From Acidobacteriota bacterium (lineage in GTDB: Bacteria > Acidobacteriota > Terriglobia > Bryobacterales > Bryobacteraceae), in NCBI GenBank assembly GCA_025354525.1, contig JANXMS010000558.1:1-38320 (forward strand): 38,320 bases of DNA, written 5' to 3'. Below, piece after piece: positions 1 through 7,295 of the stretch. The first letter of the stretch is position 1; each line of letters opens with the position of its first letter. A model generated the notes under the pieces. The model did no database searches, was not told where the DNA came from, and was given only the letters and a program-made list of their open reading frames with translations. The position numbers were made by a program, and so were the translations under genes.

Positions 1-69
1 CACCACACCCAAACTGATGTAGTCTGTGATTCGACTTCCCGCAGGCAACTGGGCAATGGTTCGCGACAT
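1..69 (-). CDS. IS4-type transposase, N-terminal fragment (cut by window edge)
   Basis: The minus strand opens with ATG at 69-67 and reads 23 codons to the window edge without a stop, beginning MSRTIAQLPAGSRITDYI. From memory this resembles the N-terminus of IS4-family transposases common in acidobacteria, which carry an IS4 N-terminal domain before the DDE nuclease domain. A GGAGAG ribosome-binding site lies about 8 bases upstream of the ATG. Further upstream a small inverted repeat, CTGTT-CTAA-AACAG (82-95), could lie in the element end, but the terminal repeat cannot be fixed because only one end is visible. The identification rests on a short peptide; the rest of the gene is outside the window. 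Confidence 0.6.
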   Translation of the reverse strand, partial: MSRTIAQLPAGSRITDYISLGVV

Positions 70-154
70 CCTAAAGCTCTCCTGTTCTAAAACAGAATAG
101 CATCAGAATGTTTCTTAAATGACGAGTATTGGGTTTAGACCGGGCACTCCGAAA

Positions 155-838
155 CTAAATCAACTTGCCGATGGGCAGAATGGCCCAGCCGTCGGCGCGC
201 AGACGGTGCAGAATTGTGGCTACGGCGGCGACGGTTTGGTTGATATCGGGGTTGGGGTCGGTGCCTCGACCGTCGTGGAGGCAGATGATGGCACCGTTCT
301 CCGCGGCGCTCGTGACGCGGTTGGCGATTTGGGCGGCGGGGAGCTTCCAGTCTCGAGCAAGGCAAGTCCACATTACGCCTTGGAGGGCGAACTCGGCTTG
401 GACTTGGCCGAGCCCCCACCAGCGGACGCCGAACGGGGCTCGGAACCAATGCGGCGTGGTTCCATGAACGTCGGTGAGCAGTTGCTGGGTCCGGCCGATT
501 TCTTCGCGCATAGTGGCTCGGGAGGCGAAATCGAGGCGTCGGTGGGACCAGGTGTGGTTGCCGATTTCGTGACCAGCGGCGGAGACGGCGCGGGCGAGTT
601 CGGGGTGGCGTTCGACGTTTTGGCCGCATTCAAAGAACGTCGCGGTGGCGTCGGCTTGGGCGAGGAGATCGAGGATGGCGGCGGTGCCGGGAGAGGGGCC
701 GTCGTCGAAGGTGAGGGCGACGGCTTTCTGGGTTCGTTTTCCGCGCCAGACAGACGGGGCCAGCAGTTGAGAGGAGCGTCCGCGGACGGCCCAGGCGGCT
801 CCGCCGACGGCGGCGAGAGCGCCGACTTCGGCGATCAT
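155..838 (-). CDS. Polysaccharide deacetylase (NodB domain)
   Basis: This 227-residue protein is a carbohydrate esterase family 4 (NodB homology) deacetylase, expected to remove acetyl groups from chitin-, peptidoglycan- or exopolysaccharide-type sugars. Visible motifs are TFDDGP (43-48, catalytic base and metal Asp), HEIGNHTWSH (metal His95 and His99), RAPFG, a DW pair and LHDG near the end (catalytic His). The N-terminus is a short hydrophobic Ala/Gly stretch, possibly a membrane anchor. The reading frame is open upstream to 916, but the ATG at 838 is chosen because it overlaps the stop of the preceding gene as ATGA, the usual sign of translational coupling. No product-specific substrate can be inferred. 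Confidence 0.88.
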   Translation of the reverse strand: MIAEVGALAAVGGAAWAVRGRSSQLLAPSVWRGKRTQKAVALTFDDGPSPGTAAILDLLAQADATATFFECGQNVERHPELARAVSAAGHEIGNHTWSHRRLDFASRATMREEIGRTQQLLTDVHGTTPHWFRAPFGVRWWGLGQVQAEFALQGVMWTCLARDWKLPAAQIANRVTSAAENGAIICLHDGRGTDPNPDINQTVAAVATILHRLRADGWAILPIGKLI

Positions 839-2073
839 CGGTCGAGGCCGGTGACGGCGTGGTCGCCGGTCACCGCGAAGCGGCCTGGGGGGGAGATGAG
901 GGTGAAGTAGGACCAAGGGCCGGGTACCCAGGGGAATTTTGCGATGACGGATTCGTCGATCTCGACGCCGAGGCCGGGCGAGCGGGGCACGACGAGTTCA
1001 CCGGCTTCGATGACGAGCGGCTCGCGGAGCATTTCCGTCGCGAGGGGGAACGGGTACATGAACTTGCGGTTTGGTTGGGAGTAGAGCGGGTACTCCAGCC
1101 ACTCGACGACCTGTTCGGGCCAGCAGACGCCGAGTTGGGCGGCGGCGACGAGTTCGAGGTCGCTGCCCCACGCGTGGAAGGCGAAGCGGAGGCCTTCTTG
1201 CTCGACAGCGTCGAAGATTCGGCGACCGAGGGCGTAGCCGCCTTGGCAGACGACGTCCATTTGAACGAAGTCGACGCAGCCGCCTTCGATGAGGTCGAGG
1301 AAGCCATCATAGGAGGATTCATGCTCTCCGCTGGCTACGGGGACCAGACCGGCATCGCGGAGCGTTCGATAGGCCGCGTGGTCGGCGGGGGGGAGGGGTT
1401 CTTCGAGCCAGGTCAGCTCGGATTCGTTCATTTGCTCGGCGACGCGGTGGATCGTTTCGGGGGCGTAGGAGCGATCGCCCATGCGCCACCAGGCGTGGGC
1501 GTCGACCATGAGGCCGAACTCGGGTCCGGTGGCGGCGCGCATGGCTTTGACGGCGGCGACGTCGGCTTCGGGGCCCGCGGCCGGCCGCATTTTATACGCG
1601 GAAAAACCGAGTTGCTGGCACAGGGCGGCTTCGGCGGCGTAGCCTTCCGGAGATTGATACATGCCGGACGAGCCGTAGCACTTGATACGGTCGCGGATGC
1701 GGCCCCCGAGAAGTTCCGAAACCGGCACTCCGTGGGCCTTTCCGACGAGATCGTAGAGGGCGACTTCGACGGTGCCGTAGAGCTTGGCGGTTAGCGGGCT
1801 GGGGCGGAGGGATTGCTGAAACTGGACTCGAAGGGCGTCGATGTCGCCGAGCAGGCGGCCGACGAGCCAGGAGGCAATTATTCCGTTGATCTGTTCGGAA
1901 GCGTCTCCGCTACCGGGGCCGGGTCCGTAGCCGACGAGGCCGTTTTCGGTCTCGACGCGGATGAGCATCGCGTCGCGCTTTAGGATCTGGCGAGTGCCGC
2001 CAAAAAACGAAAGCTCGACCGGCTGGGGGAATACATAGGAGAGAAGGTGCGCTTGCACCGAGCGAATCCGCAT
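835..2073 (-). CDS. Enolase-superfamily enzyme (mandelate racemase / muconate lactonizing type)
   Basis: This 412-residue protein has the two-domain layout of the mandelate racemase/muconate lactonizing enzymes, which abstract a proton alpha to a carboxylate with a Mg2+ ion. Metal ligands are readable in order: Asp191 (VDAHAWW), Glu224/Glu225 (WLEEPL) and Glu250 (SGEHE). His300 in FHAWGSD is the likely general base/acid on the barrel. The position usually written KxK reads K161-M-R163, so the second lysine is arginine, which argues for a sugar-acid dehydratase-like or unassigned subgroup rather than a classic racemase. It is translated ahead of, and overlaps by 4 bp, the deacetylase, hinting at sugar catabolism. 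The substrate is unknown. Confidence 0.87.
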   Translation of the reverse strand: MRIRSVQAHLLSYVFPQPVELSFFGGTRQILKRDAMLIRVETENGLVGYGPGPGSGDASEQINGIIASWLVGRLLGDIDALRVQFQQSLRPSPLTAKLYGTVEVALYDLVGKAHGVPVSELLGGRIRDRIKCYGSSGMYQSPEGYAAEAALCQQLGFSAYKMRPAAGPEADVAAVKAMRAATGPEFGLMVDAHAWWRMGDRSYAPETIHRVAEQMNESELTWLEEPLPPADHAAYRTLRDAGLVPVASGEHESSYDGFLDLIEGGCVDFVQMDVVCQGGYALGRRIFDAVEQEGLRFAFHAWGSDLELVAAAQLGVCWPEQVVEWLEYPLYSQPNRKFMYPFPLATEMLREPLVIEAGELVVPRSPGLGVEIDESVIAKFPWVPGPWSYFTLISPPGRFAVTGDHAVTGLDR

Positions 2074-2096
2074 ACGTGTTCCAGCATAGCTAAATC

Positions 2097-2131
2097 AAAA
2101 AAATGGCCGGGCGTCAAAGTGACACCCGGCC
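2097..2131 (-). terminator. Rho-independent terminator of the molybdopterin-binding gene
   Basis: Read on the minus strand, a 12-bp stem (GGCCGGGTGTCA / TGACGCCCGGCC, one G-T pair) closes a CTT loop at 2131-2105 and is followed by A and seven T residues. It lies 56 bases after the stop codon of the gene ending at 2187 and before the start of the next minus-strand gene at 2073, so it separates two transcription units. Confidence 0.9.
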
Positions 2132-2186
2132 TCCTACCGCACCACAAGCCTCTCGGAGGTGAGGCTAGTGGGTCGGTTGAGAAATT

Positions 2187-3158
2187 CTAGCTTAAGAGGC
2201 CGCCGTGGCCCAATCCGGCGATCTCCCAACCGGAGATGCGGTATTTGGCCAAAAGGGCGGGTAAAATTAGGTCGACGACGTTCATTTTAGCCGAACGGAA
2301 GCAGCCCGGGGCGGAAATAATCGGAATTTCATCTTTATAGCCCATAAGAAGTAGGCTGCCGGGTTCCACGGGGGCGAGAAAGCGTTCGAGGTGGCACCCG
2401 ATGCGGGCCATGGCGCGACCAACGACGTCTTCGGGCCCAGCGGGAGCGGTGGTGGAAGCCACCAGGATCACCGCTGGCTTTGCTCGGATCAGATGCTGGA
2501 GCGCGCGAGCGACGACCGCTTCGTCTTCTAACGCGCTGAGGACGAAGTTAGAAGTTGCACCGAATTTCTCCAGGCGCTGGCGCATGACATTTTCAAACAG
2601 TTGGCGGGCTCGATCACCGGCGACGGGATCGGTGTAGAGGACGGCGGCTTGGGGATCCTGCATGGGGCGGGCCTGGAGAATGGGGCCGCGCTCGCGGAGG
2701 ATGGAGATTACCGCTTCGAGTTCGGGCGCGGCGACAGCAAAGGGGGTGGATTTTACCGTGGCGACGCGCTGGCCGGCGGTGGCGTAGCTGAAGTTCGTAA
2801 GCGTGGCGATGACGATGGACGCGGTGCAGTTGATCTGCTTAAGAAGTTCATCGTCAACGAGAAGGCAGCAATCCTGAGTGGCAAAGAGGTTGGCTCGTCC
2901 GCCGGCGGCAGGCCGGATCTCCAGAGCCCCGCAGCCAATGGCGGTGGCCACCTGCAGCACCGCTTCGTCTTCGGTGACTTCGCCCTCGTCTAAGGAGGTG
3001 ACCCAAACCTCGGCCATGCCTTCGGTCTCAAGGAGGCGGACATCTTCCTCATTCAAGATATGCCCCTTAGCGAGGAGCTTCTTGCCGCCGGGTCGAAAAA
3101 TCGTGCAGCAGAGAATTCGTCCGGTGGACTCGCGGACATCGACGGTGAGAGCTTTCAT
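2187..3158 (-). CDS. Molybdopterin-binding (MoCF-type) domain protein
   Basis: This 323-residue protein resembles stand-alone molybdopterin-binding proteins containing the MogA/MoeA-type MoCF domain. The C-terminal half carries the pattern of that fold: a strand ending in AVILVASTT, an acidic PEDVVGRA segment, then GSLLLMGYKDEIPIISAPGC, which matches the substrate-binding loop region. The N-terminal half is a different domain of about 150 residues that I do not recognise. Such proteins are expected to handle molybdopterin or bind it as sensors; no other molybdenum-cofactor gene is in the window. It is monocistronic, with a hairpin terminator downstream and a 281-bp upstream spacer containing a TATAAT. 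The general family is fairly secure, the exact role is not. Confidence 0.7.
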   Translation of the reverse strand: MKALTVDVRESTGRILCCTIFRPGGKKLLAKGHILNEEDVRLLETEGMAEVWVTSLDEGEVTEDEAVLQVATAIGCGALEIRPAAGGRANLFATQDCCLLVDDELLKQINCTASIVIATLTNFSYATAGQRVATVKSTPFAVAAPELEAVISILRERGPILQARPMQDPQAAVLYTDPVAGDRARQLFENVMRQRLEKFGATSNFVLSALEDEAVVARALQHLIRAKPAVILVASTTAPAGPEDVVGRAMARIGCHLERFLAPVEPGSLLLMGYKDEIPIISAPGCFRSAKMNVVDLILPALLAKYRISGWEIAGLGHGGLLS

Positions 3159-3187
3159 ACTTGCCTCTTTAAAACAAAATAATACTG

Positions 3188-3230
3188 ATCTGAATTGATA
3201 TACAGATGGGATACTTTGTTGCTGATTATA
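3188..3230 (-). promoter_or_regulatory. Candidate promoter -10 and operator-like dyad upstream of the MoCF gene
   Basis: On the minus strand a perfect TATAAT occurs at 3230-3225, about 67 bases before the ATG at 3158; no good -35 hexamer is seen 16-18 bases upstream. Between it and the gene lies an inverted repeat ATCTG-N10-CAGAT (3188-3207), placed where a repressor would block transcription. The remainder of the 281-bp spacer (3159-3439) shows no coding sequence. Confidence 0.35.
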
Positions 3231-3393
3231 CAGACAGGTGGCGTTTGTCGTACATAAGTTCTCTGATTATTTTTGAGTTCATTTGCGGGTAATGCACGGA
3301 GGCTAACGAATGTAGTTGTGAAGCGAGGAGATGGGGAGGGTAGTACTATACCTGTGAGTTTTGTTGCAAGTATTCCTAGTTATACGTTGGTAC

Positions 3394-3438
3394 TATCGAT
3401 CGATAATGCCCCCATTTGGGGGTATTCTTAATACCCCC
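3394..3438 (-). repeat. Overlapping alternative hairpins after the N-acetylglutamate synthase gene
   Basis: Directly after the stop codon at 3440 the minus strand folds as GGGGGTATT-AAG-AATACCCCC (3438-3418, perfect 9-bp stem). The CCCCC arm (3422-3418) can instead pair with a GGGGG at 3413-3409, so two hairpins are mutually exclusive. A 12-base palindrome TATCGATCGATA follows at 3394-3405. There is no T tract, so simple intrinsic termination is doubtful, though the position fits the 3' end of the arginine operon. Confidence 0.5.
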
Positions 3439-3439
3439 C

Positions 3440-3967
3440 TTAAGGGGCGAGGGCCTTCAGCATAGCTATCTCATCACACGCTTGAAACTTCGGGCACCGA
3501 AGGCAATCTTTCCAAGCCTTTAGCGGCAATTCCCCGCGGTCGACGACTTCGTACCCTAATTTTCGGAAAAAGCCATCGACGTAGGTAAAGGCGAAAAGCG
3601 TACGGAGACCGAAGGCAATGGCCTCTCTTTCGAGAGATTCGAGTAGTTGTCGCCCTAGGCCGTGCTGTTTCCAGCCCGGGTCGACGGCGAGGCTGCGAAT
3701 TTCAGCGGCCAGCGGGCTATAGATGTGCAGGGCGGCGCAGGCGACGAGCCTGGAGCCGGCATATATTACGGTAAAATCGCGAATATTTTCCGCCATTTCA
3801 AACTCGGTGCGAGGGAGCATTATCCCCTTGGCGGCGTAATCGTTGATAAGGCCGAGAAGCGGCCCAATGTCCTTGAGAGGGGCACTTCTGAGTTCGGTTG
3901 GGCCTTCCCCATACTCGGAAGGCACGAACGAGCGTGGTGCGGCGATCGAGATGAGGGGGCTGTTCAT
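3440..3967 (-). CDS. argA: N-acetylglutamate synthase, short GNAT type
   Basis: This 175-residue protein is a single GNAT acetyltransferase domain, expected to acetylate glutamate with acetyl-CoA as the first step of arginine synthesis. The acetyl-CoA pyrophosphate loop is visible as QHGLGRQL after the strand EIRSLAVDP, and the C-terminal segment WKDCLRCPKFQACDE with three cysteines is typical of the short N-acetylglutamate synthases that lack the kinase-like domain. Its ATG follows the argB stop codon with no gap (TAAATG), so it is the third gene of argC-argB-argA and probably translationally coupled. The symbol is functional; some authors reserve argA for the long form. Confidence 0.85.
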   Translation of the reverse strand: MNSPLISIAAPRSFVPSEYGEGPTELRSAPLKDIGPLLGLINDYAAKGIMLPRTEFEMAENIRDFTVIYAGSRLVACAALHIYSPLAAEIRSLAVDPGWKQHGLGRQLLESLEREAIAFGLRTLFAFTYVDGFFRKLGYEVVDRGELPLKAWKDCLRCPKFQACDEIAMLKALAP

Positions 3968-4741
3968 TTATCCTCTGACGAAGCGGGTTCCGACGGGTTC
4001 CTGGGCTAGGAGTCGGGCGACGATATTGACGGCCCCGCCGGGAGCAATGACGACCTCTTCGACCCCGCCTAGAAGGGCGTCAGCGGCGGCGTTGAGTTTG
4101 GCCTGCATCCCGCCCGTGGCGACGCCGGTTTCGATGAGCGCGCGGCTTTCGGCAAGGGTGAGGACGGGGATAACGTGGCCGGAGGCGTCTTTAACGCCGT
4201 CGACGTCGGTGAGGAAGAGGAGCTTAGAGGCTCGGTAACCGATGGCGCACGCGACGGCCATTTGGTCGGCGTTGACGTTATAGATATTGCCGAGGCGATC
4301 TCCGGCGACGCAGGCGACGACGGGGAGGAGGTGGCCGGCGGTGAGGACTTCGAGCACAGCGGGGTTAGAACGGATGACCCGACCGACGGCACCGAGTTCG
4401 GGGCGGAGCTGCTCGGCTTCGGTGAGCCCGGCATCAATGCCGCTGAGGCCGACGGCTTGCGCACCGGCGGCTACAAGGGAGGCGACGAGGAGGTGGTTGA
4501 CCGTGCCGGCGAAGACCTTCAACACGGCATCGAGCACTTCGGGTGTGGTGACGCGGAGACCTTCGACGAAATGGTTTTCGACGTTGCGTTCGGCGAGGAA
4601 GCGGGTCATCTGCTTGCCTCCGCCGTGGACGACGACGGTTTCCGGATTGGCGGCAAAGGCTTGGGCGAGTTGGGCGCTGATGGCCGAGCGGGAGGCCGCA
4701 TCGTCGAGAAGCGTGCCGCCGAGTTTGATGAGCAGTCTCAT
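3968..4741 (-). CDS. argB: Acetylglutamate kinase
   Basis: This 257-residue amino-acid kinase phosphorylates N-acetylglutamate with ATP, the second step of arginine synthesis. It starts with the phosphate-binding strand LLIKLGGTLL (Lys6), followed by HGGGKQMT for substrate and phosphate binding, NVNADQMA in the middle and LLFLTDVDGVKD, then the ATGGMQAKL segment with the catalytic lysine. The length is that of the short, arginine-insensitive type; I see no N-terminal helix of the kind found in feedback-inhibited hexameric enzymes, which is an inference. The ATG overlaps the argC stop as ATGA, and the stop abuts the argA start. Confidence 0.95.
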   Translation of the reverse strand: MRLLIKLGGTLLDDAASRSAISAQLAQAFAANPETVVVHGGGKQMTRFLAERNVENHFVEGLRVTTPEVLDAVLKVFAGTVNHLLVASLVAAGAQAVGLSGIDAGLTEAEQLRPELGAVGRVIRSNPAVLEVLTAGHLLPVVACVAGDRLGNIYNVNADQMAVACAIGYRASKLLFLTDVDGVKDASGHVIPVLTLAESRALIETGVATGGMQAKLNAAADALLGGVEEVVIAPGGAVNIVARLLAQEPVGTRFVRG

Positions 4742-5718
4742 AGCAGGCCCTGCGTTTCGGGGAAGCCGAGAATGAGGTTCATGTTTTGGATGGCTTGGCC
4801 GGCGGCACCCTTGACGAGATTGTCGATGGCGGCGACGACGATGCCCCGTTTGGTACGGCCGTCGAAGACGACGCCGATGTCGCAGAAGTTGGTGCGGGCG
4901 ACGGCGCGGAGGTCGGGGACCTTGCCGGGTTCGTAAATGCGGACGAAGGGTTCGTCGGCGTAGCGGGTTTCGTACATGCCGACGATCTCGGCTGCGCTTT
5001 TGAGATCCGAGGCGCGGAAGTAGATGGTTTCGAGGATGCCGCGGTGGACCGGGATCAATTGGGCGGCGAAGCTGAACTCGGCTTCGCGGAGGCCGGTATT
5101 CTGAAGGACTTCGGCGACGTGGCGATGGTAGAGCAACGAGTAGGCCGAGAAGTTTTCGGTGACTTCGCAGAAGTGGGTGGCGAGGCTGGCTTTGCGTCCG
5201 GCGCCGCTGACGCCGCTTTTTGCGTCGCAGACGACGCCAGCTTGGCGGTCGATGACATCGACGAGAGGGACGAGGGCGAGGCTGGCGGCGGTGGGGTAGC
5301 AGCCGGGATTGGAGATGAGGCGTTTGCCGACGGCGTCGGCGCGGTTGAGTTCGGGGAGGACGTAGGCGGCTTCGGCGAGCAGTTCGGGCTGGGTGTGCTC
5401 TTCTTTGTACCAGCGCTGGTAGTTTTCGGGGGTGCCGAGGCGGAAGGCTCCGGAAAGGTCGACGATTTTGGCACCGGCGGCGAGGTAGCCGGGGGCGAGA
5501 TCCATGGAAACTTCGGGCGGGGTGGCGAGGAAGATGCCGTCGAGGGAGGCAGCAGCGACGGCTTCGGCGGAGGCTGACATGGTGGCCTGGCCTTTGACGG
5601 CGGCCGCCTCTTCCCGGTGCTCCATGAGAAACACTTCGACGTCGGCGTGACGACTCAGCAATTGAACCAACTCTGCGCCGCTATAACCTCGAAAACCAAC
5701 GATTCCAATCTTTTTCAT
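4738..5718 (-). CDS. argC: N-acetyl-gamma-glutamyl-phosphate reductase
   Basis: This 326-residue enzyme reduces N-acetylglutamyl phosphate to the semialdehyde with NADPH, the third step of arginine synthesis. The N-terminus has the dinucleotide-binding pattern GIVGFRGYSGAEL, and the catalytic cysteine lies in SNPGCYPT. The later segments GVSGAGRK and HRHVAEV and the C-terminal NLVKGAAGQAIQNMN are typical of the family. It is the first gene of the three-gene arginine operon. No clear Shine-Dalgarno is seen before the ATG; instead an AT-rich palindrome resembling ARG boxes ends 4 bases upstream, suggesting direct control by an arginine repressor. Confidence 0.95.
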   Translation of the reverse strand: MKKIGIVGFRGYSGAELVQLLSRHADVEVFLMEHREEAAAVKGQATMSASAEAVAAASLDGIFLATPPEVSMDLAPGYLAAGAKIVDLSGAFRLGTPENYQRWYKEEHTQPELLAEAAYVLPELNRADAVGKRLISNPGCYPTAASLALVPLVDVIDRQAGVVCDAKSGVSGAGRKASLATHFCEVTENFSAYSLLYHRHVAEVLQNTGLREAEFSFAAQLIPVHRGILETIYFRASDLKSAAEIVGMYETRYADEPFVRIYEPGKVPDLRAVARTNFCDIGVVFDGRTKRGIVVAAIDNLVKGAAGQAIQNMNLILGFPETQGLL

Positions 5719-5721
5719 GGC

Positions 5722-5751
5722 TGATTAATTATTCATCCCAATGAATAATTA
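5722..5751 (-). promoter_or_regulatory. Candidate ARG-box operator / AT-rich palindrome before argC
   Basis: A perfect 11-bp inverted repeat, TAATTATTCAT-CCCA-ATGAATAATTA (5726-5751), fills the gap between the upstream gene stop and argC. The segment 5722-5735 (TGATTAATTATTCA) matches the ArgR/AhrC half-box layout TnAAT-wwww-ATTnA with one mismatch. The ATTCA and TGAAT of the palindrome are spaced 6 bases apart, as at the junction of two tandem ARG boxes. The second box is poorer. Its position just before argC fits arginine repression; an alternative is a weak transcription-end hairpin for the zinc-ribbon gene. Confidence 0.45.
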
Positions 5752-5757
5752 TACCAT

Positions 5758-6222
5758 TCAGCGCGGTCGACTGTTGCTTTGCTCGTTCACGCTGCGGTCG
5801 GCCATTTCGCCGACGATGGGCAGACGGATGAGTTCGTTCGCGGAGGTTTTGACAAGCATCAGAATCCAGGTGGCGAGGAGGCCGAGCTCTAAAATCGGGA
5901 TCATGCGCCGGAGACCGGAGACGCGCATGACCGGATCGAGGGCGACATGAACGATCATCCAGGCCACGAAGAGGTAGAGACCTTGAAAGGCGTGGAAGCG
6001 CACTAAACGGTCGGTACGGAAACGCGCGGTGGAGAGGATAACGAGGCTCATGATCCAGCCCACCCACGGGACGTAACAGAGTATCGACGCATTGCGGGGC
6101 TTGAGGAAGACTAAGGGGTCGGAGCCCGTCGCGGCCGCGGTGATGGGCTGCGCGGAGCCGCAATCTTGGCAGAACGCCGCGGCGCTTTGGACTTGAGTTC
6201 CGCACTTTGTACAAAAGGGCAT
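5758..6222 (-). CDS. Zinc-ribbon membrane protein (DUF4870-like)
   Basis: This 154-residue protein begins with a zinc ribbon (CTKCG at 4-8 and CQDCG at 18-22) followed by a Ala/Thr linker and three hydrophobic segments: ASILCYVPWVGWIMSLVIL, a FHAFQGLYLFVAWMIVHVAL helix and an ELGLLATWILML helix. The segment RFHAFQGLYLF resembles the DUF4870 (Tic20-like) membrane family, in which a short zinc ribbon is often attached. The function is unknown. It lies upstream of argC on the same strand with a 39-bp gap and could be cotranscribed, but the palindrome between them may insulate the operon. Confidence 0.75.
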   Translation of the reverse strand: MPFCTKCGTQVQSAAAFCQDCGSAQPITAAATGSDPLVFLKPRNASILCYVPWVGWIMSLVILSTARFRTDRLVRFHAFQGLYLFVAWMIVHVALDPVMRVSGLRRMIPILELGLLATWILMLVKTSANELIRLPIVGEMADRSVNEQSNSRPR

Positions 6223-6296
6223 TGGCTGCCTCCCTATTCTGTTCTACGTATCCGGGGCTTGCGATGTTCCTGCTGTGTTCAGTAGCATGGGCAACG

Positions 6297-7295
6297 ATGA
6301 AATCCTTATCAGCCCTTCTCTTGATCTCGTTGACGGCTCTCCAGCTTGCTGCTGCTGAGAAAACGCTCGACATTTATTTTATCGATGTTGAGGGCGGTCA
6401 GGCGACTCTGATTGTTACCCCGGATAAGCAGTCTCTGCTAGTGGATACGGGTTGGCCGGGATTTGACGACCGGGACGCGGATCGGATCGTGAAAGCGGCG
6501 AAGAGAGCCGGGCTGAAGAAAATCGACAACTTGGTGATCACCCACTACCACCGGGATCACGTGGGCGGAGTTTCCCAACTGTTGCAGAAGATGCCGGTTG
6601 TGAACTTCATCGACCACGGGCCGAACCGCGAGACCGACCGGGCGGCGGAGCAGTTGATGGCCGCGTATACGAAATCGGCAGCGACGGGCCAGCGGAGGTC
6701 GGTGAAGCCGGGGGATCTGATTCCGTTGAAGGGGGCGGAGGTGAAGGTGGTCAGCGCCGATGGGGAGGTTTTGAGCGGCGCGGGGGCGAAGAACCCGCAC
6801 TGCAGCGAAGCAAAGAAGGAGGCGGATCCGACGGAGAACGCGCGGAGCCTTGGGTTCCTTTTAACTTTTGGGAAGTTCAAGTTCGTTGATCTCGGCGACC
6901 TAACGTGGAATAAAGAGCTGGAGTTGGCTTGCCCGGCGGATCGCTTGGGGGCGGTGTCGGTATACCTGACGACGCACCATGGGGCGGACACTTCCGGGCC
7001 GAAGGGGATGGTCCACGCGCTGCGGCCGCAGGTGGCAATTATGAACAATGGCTCGAAGAAAGGCGGGTCGGCGGCGGCTTGGCAGACGGTGAAGGCGTCG
7101 CCGGGACTCGAAGACATTTGGCAGCTTCATTACGCGATTGCAGGCGGGAAGGAGAACAACGCTCCCGACGCGTTTTTGGCCGATGTGGACGAGTTCGGAT
7201 CGGGCAACTATTTGAAGGTAAGCGCGAGCAAAGACGGTTCGTTTTCCGTATTCAACTCGCGGAACAAGTTTACGAAGACGTACCGGGCCCGGTAA
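6297..7295 (+). CDS. Secreted MBL-fold metallohydrolase (ComEC/Rec2 C-terminal type)
   Basis: This 332-residue protein has a signal peptide (MKSLSALLLISLTALQLAAA, cleavage before Glu) and a metallo-beta-lactamase fold resembling the extracytoplasmic domain of ComEC. The metal motif THYHRDH gives His83, His85, Asp87 and His88; the next ligands are probably in DLGDLTW and TTHHGADTSG. Stand-alone exported proteins of this type are presumed phosphodiesterases or nucleases; the substrate is unknown. ATG at 6297 is preferred over upstream in-frame ATGs at 6207 and 6264 because it starts directly at the signal peptide, although its Shine-Dalgarno is weak. The 3' end overlaps the end of sbcC by 26 bp in convergent orientation. 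Confidence 0.85.
   Translation: MKSLSALLLISLTALQLAAAEKTLDIYFIDVEGGQATLIVTPDKQSLLVDTGWPGFDDRDADRIVKAAKRAGLKKIDNLVITHYHRDHVGGVSQLLQKMPVVNFIDHGPNRETDRAAEQLMAAYTKSAATGQRRSVKPGDLIPLKGAEVKVVSADGEVLSGAGAKNPHCSEAKKEADPTENARSLGFLLTFGKFKFVDLGDLTWNKELELACPADRLGAVSVYLTTHHGADTSGPKGMVHALRPQVAIMNNGSKKGGSAAAWQTVKASPGLEDIWQLHYAIAGGKENNAPDAFLADVDEFGSGNYLKVSASKDGSFSVFNSRNKFTKTYRAR

Noticed and set aside
5729-6373. Longer minus-strand frame overlapping the zinc-ribbon membrane gene
   Set aside because: It overlaps the zinc-ribbon gene in another frame on the same strand. The other frame shows zinc-ribbon cysteines and transmembrane helices; this one shows nothing recognisable.
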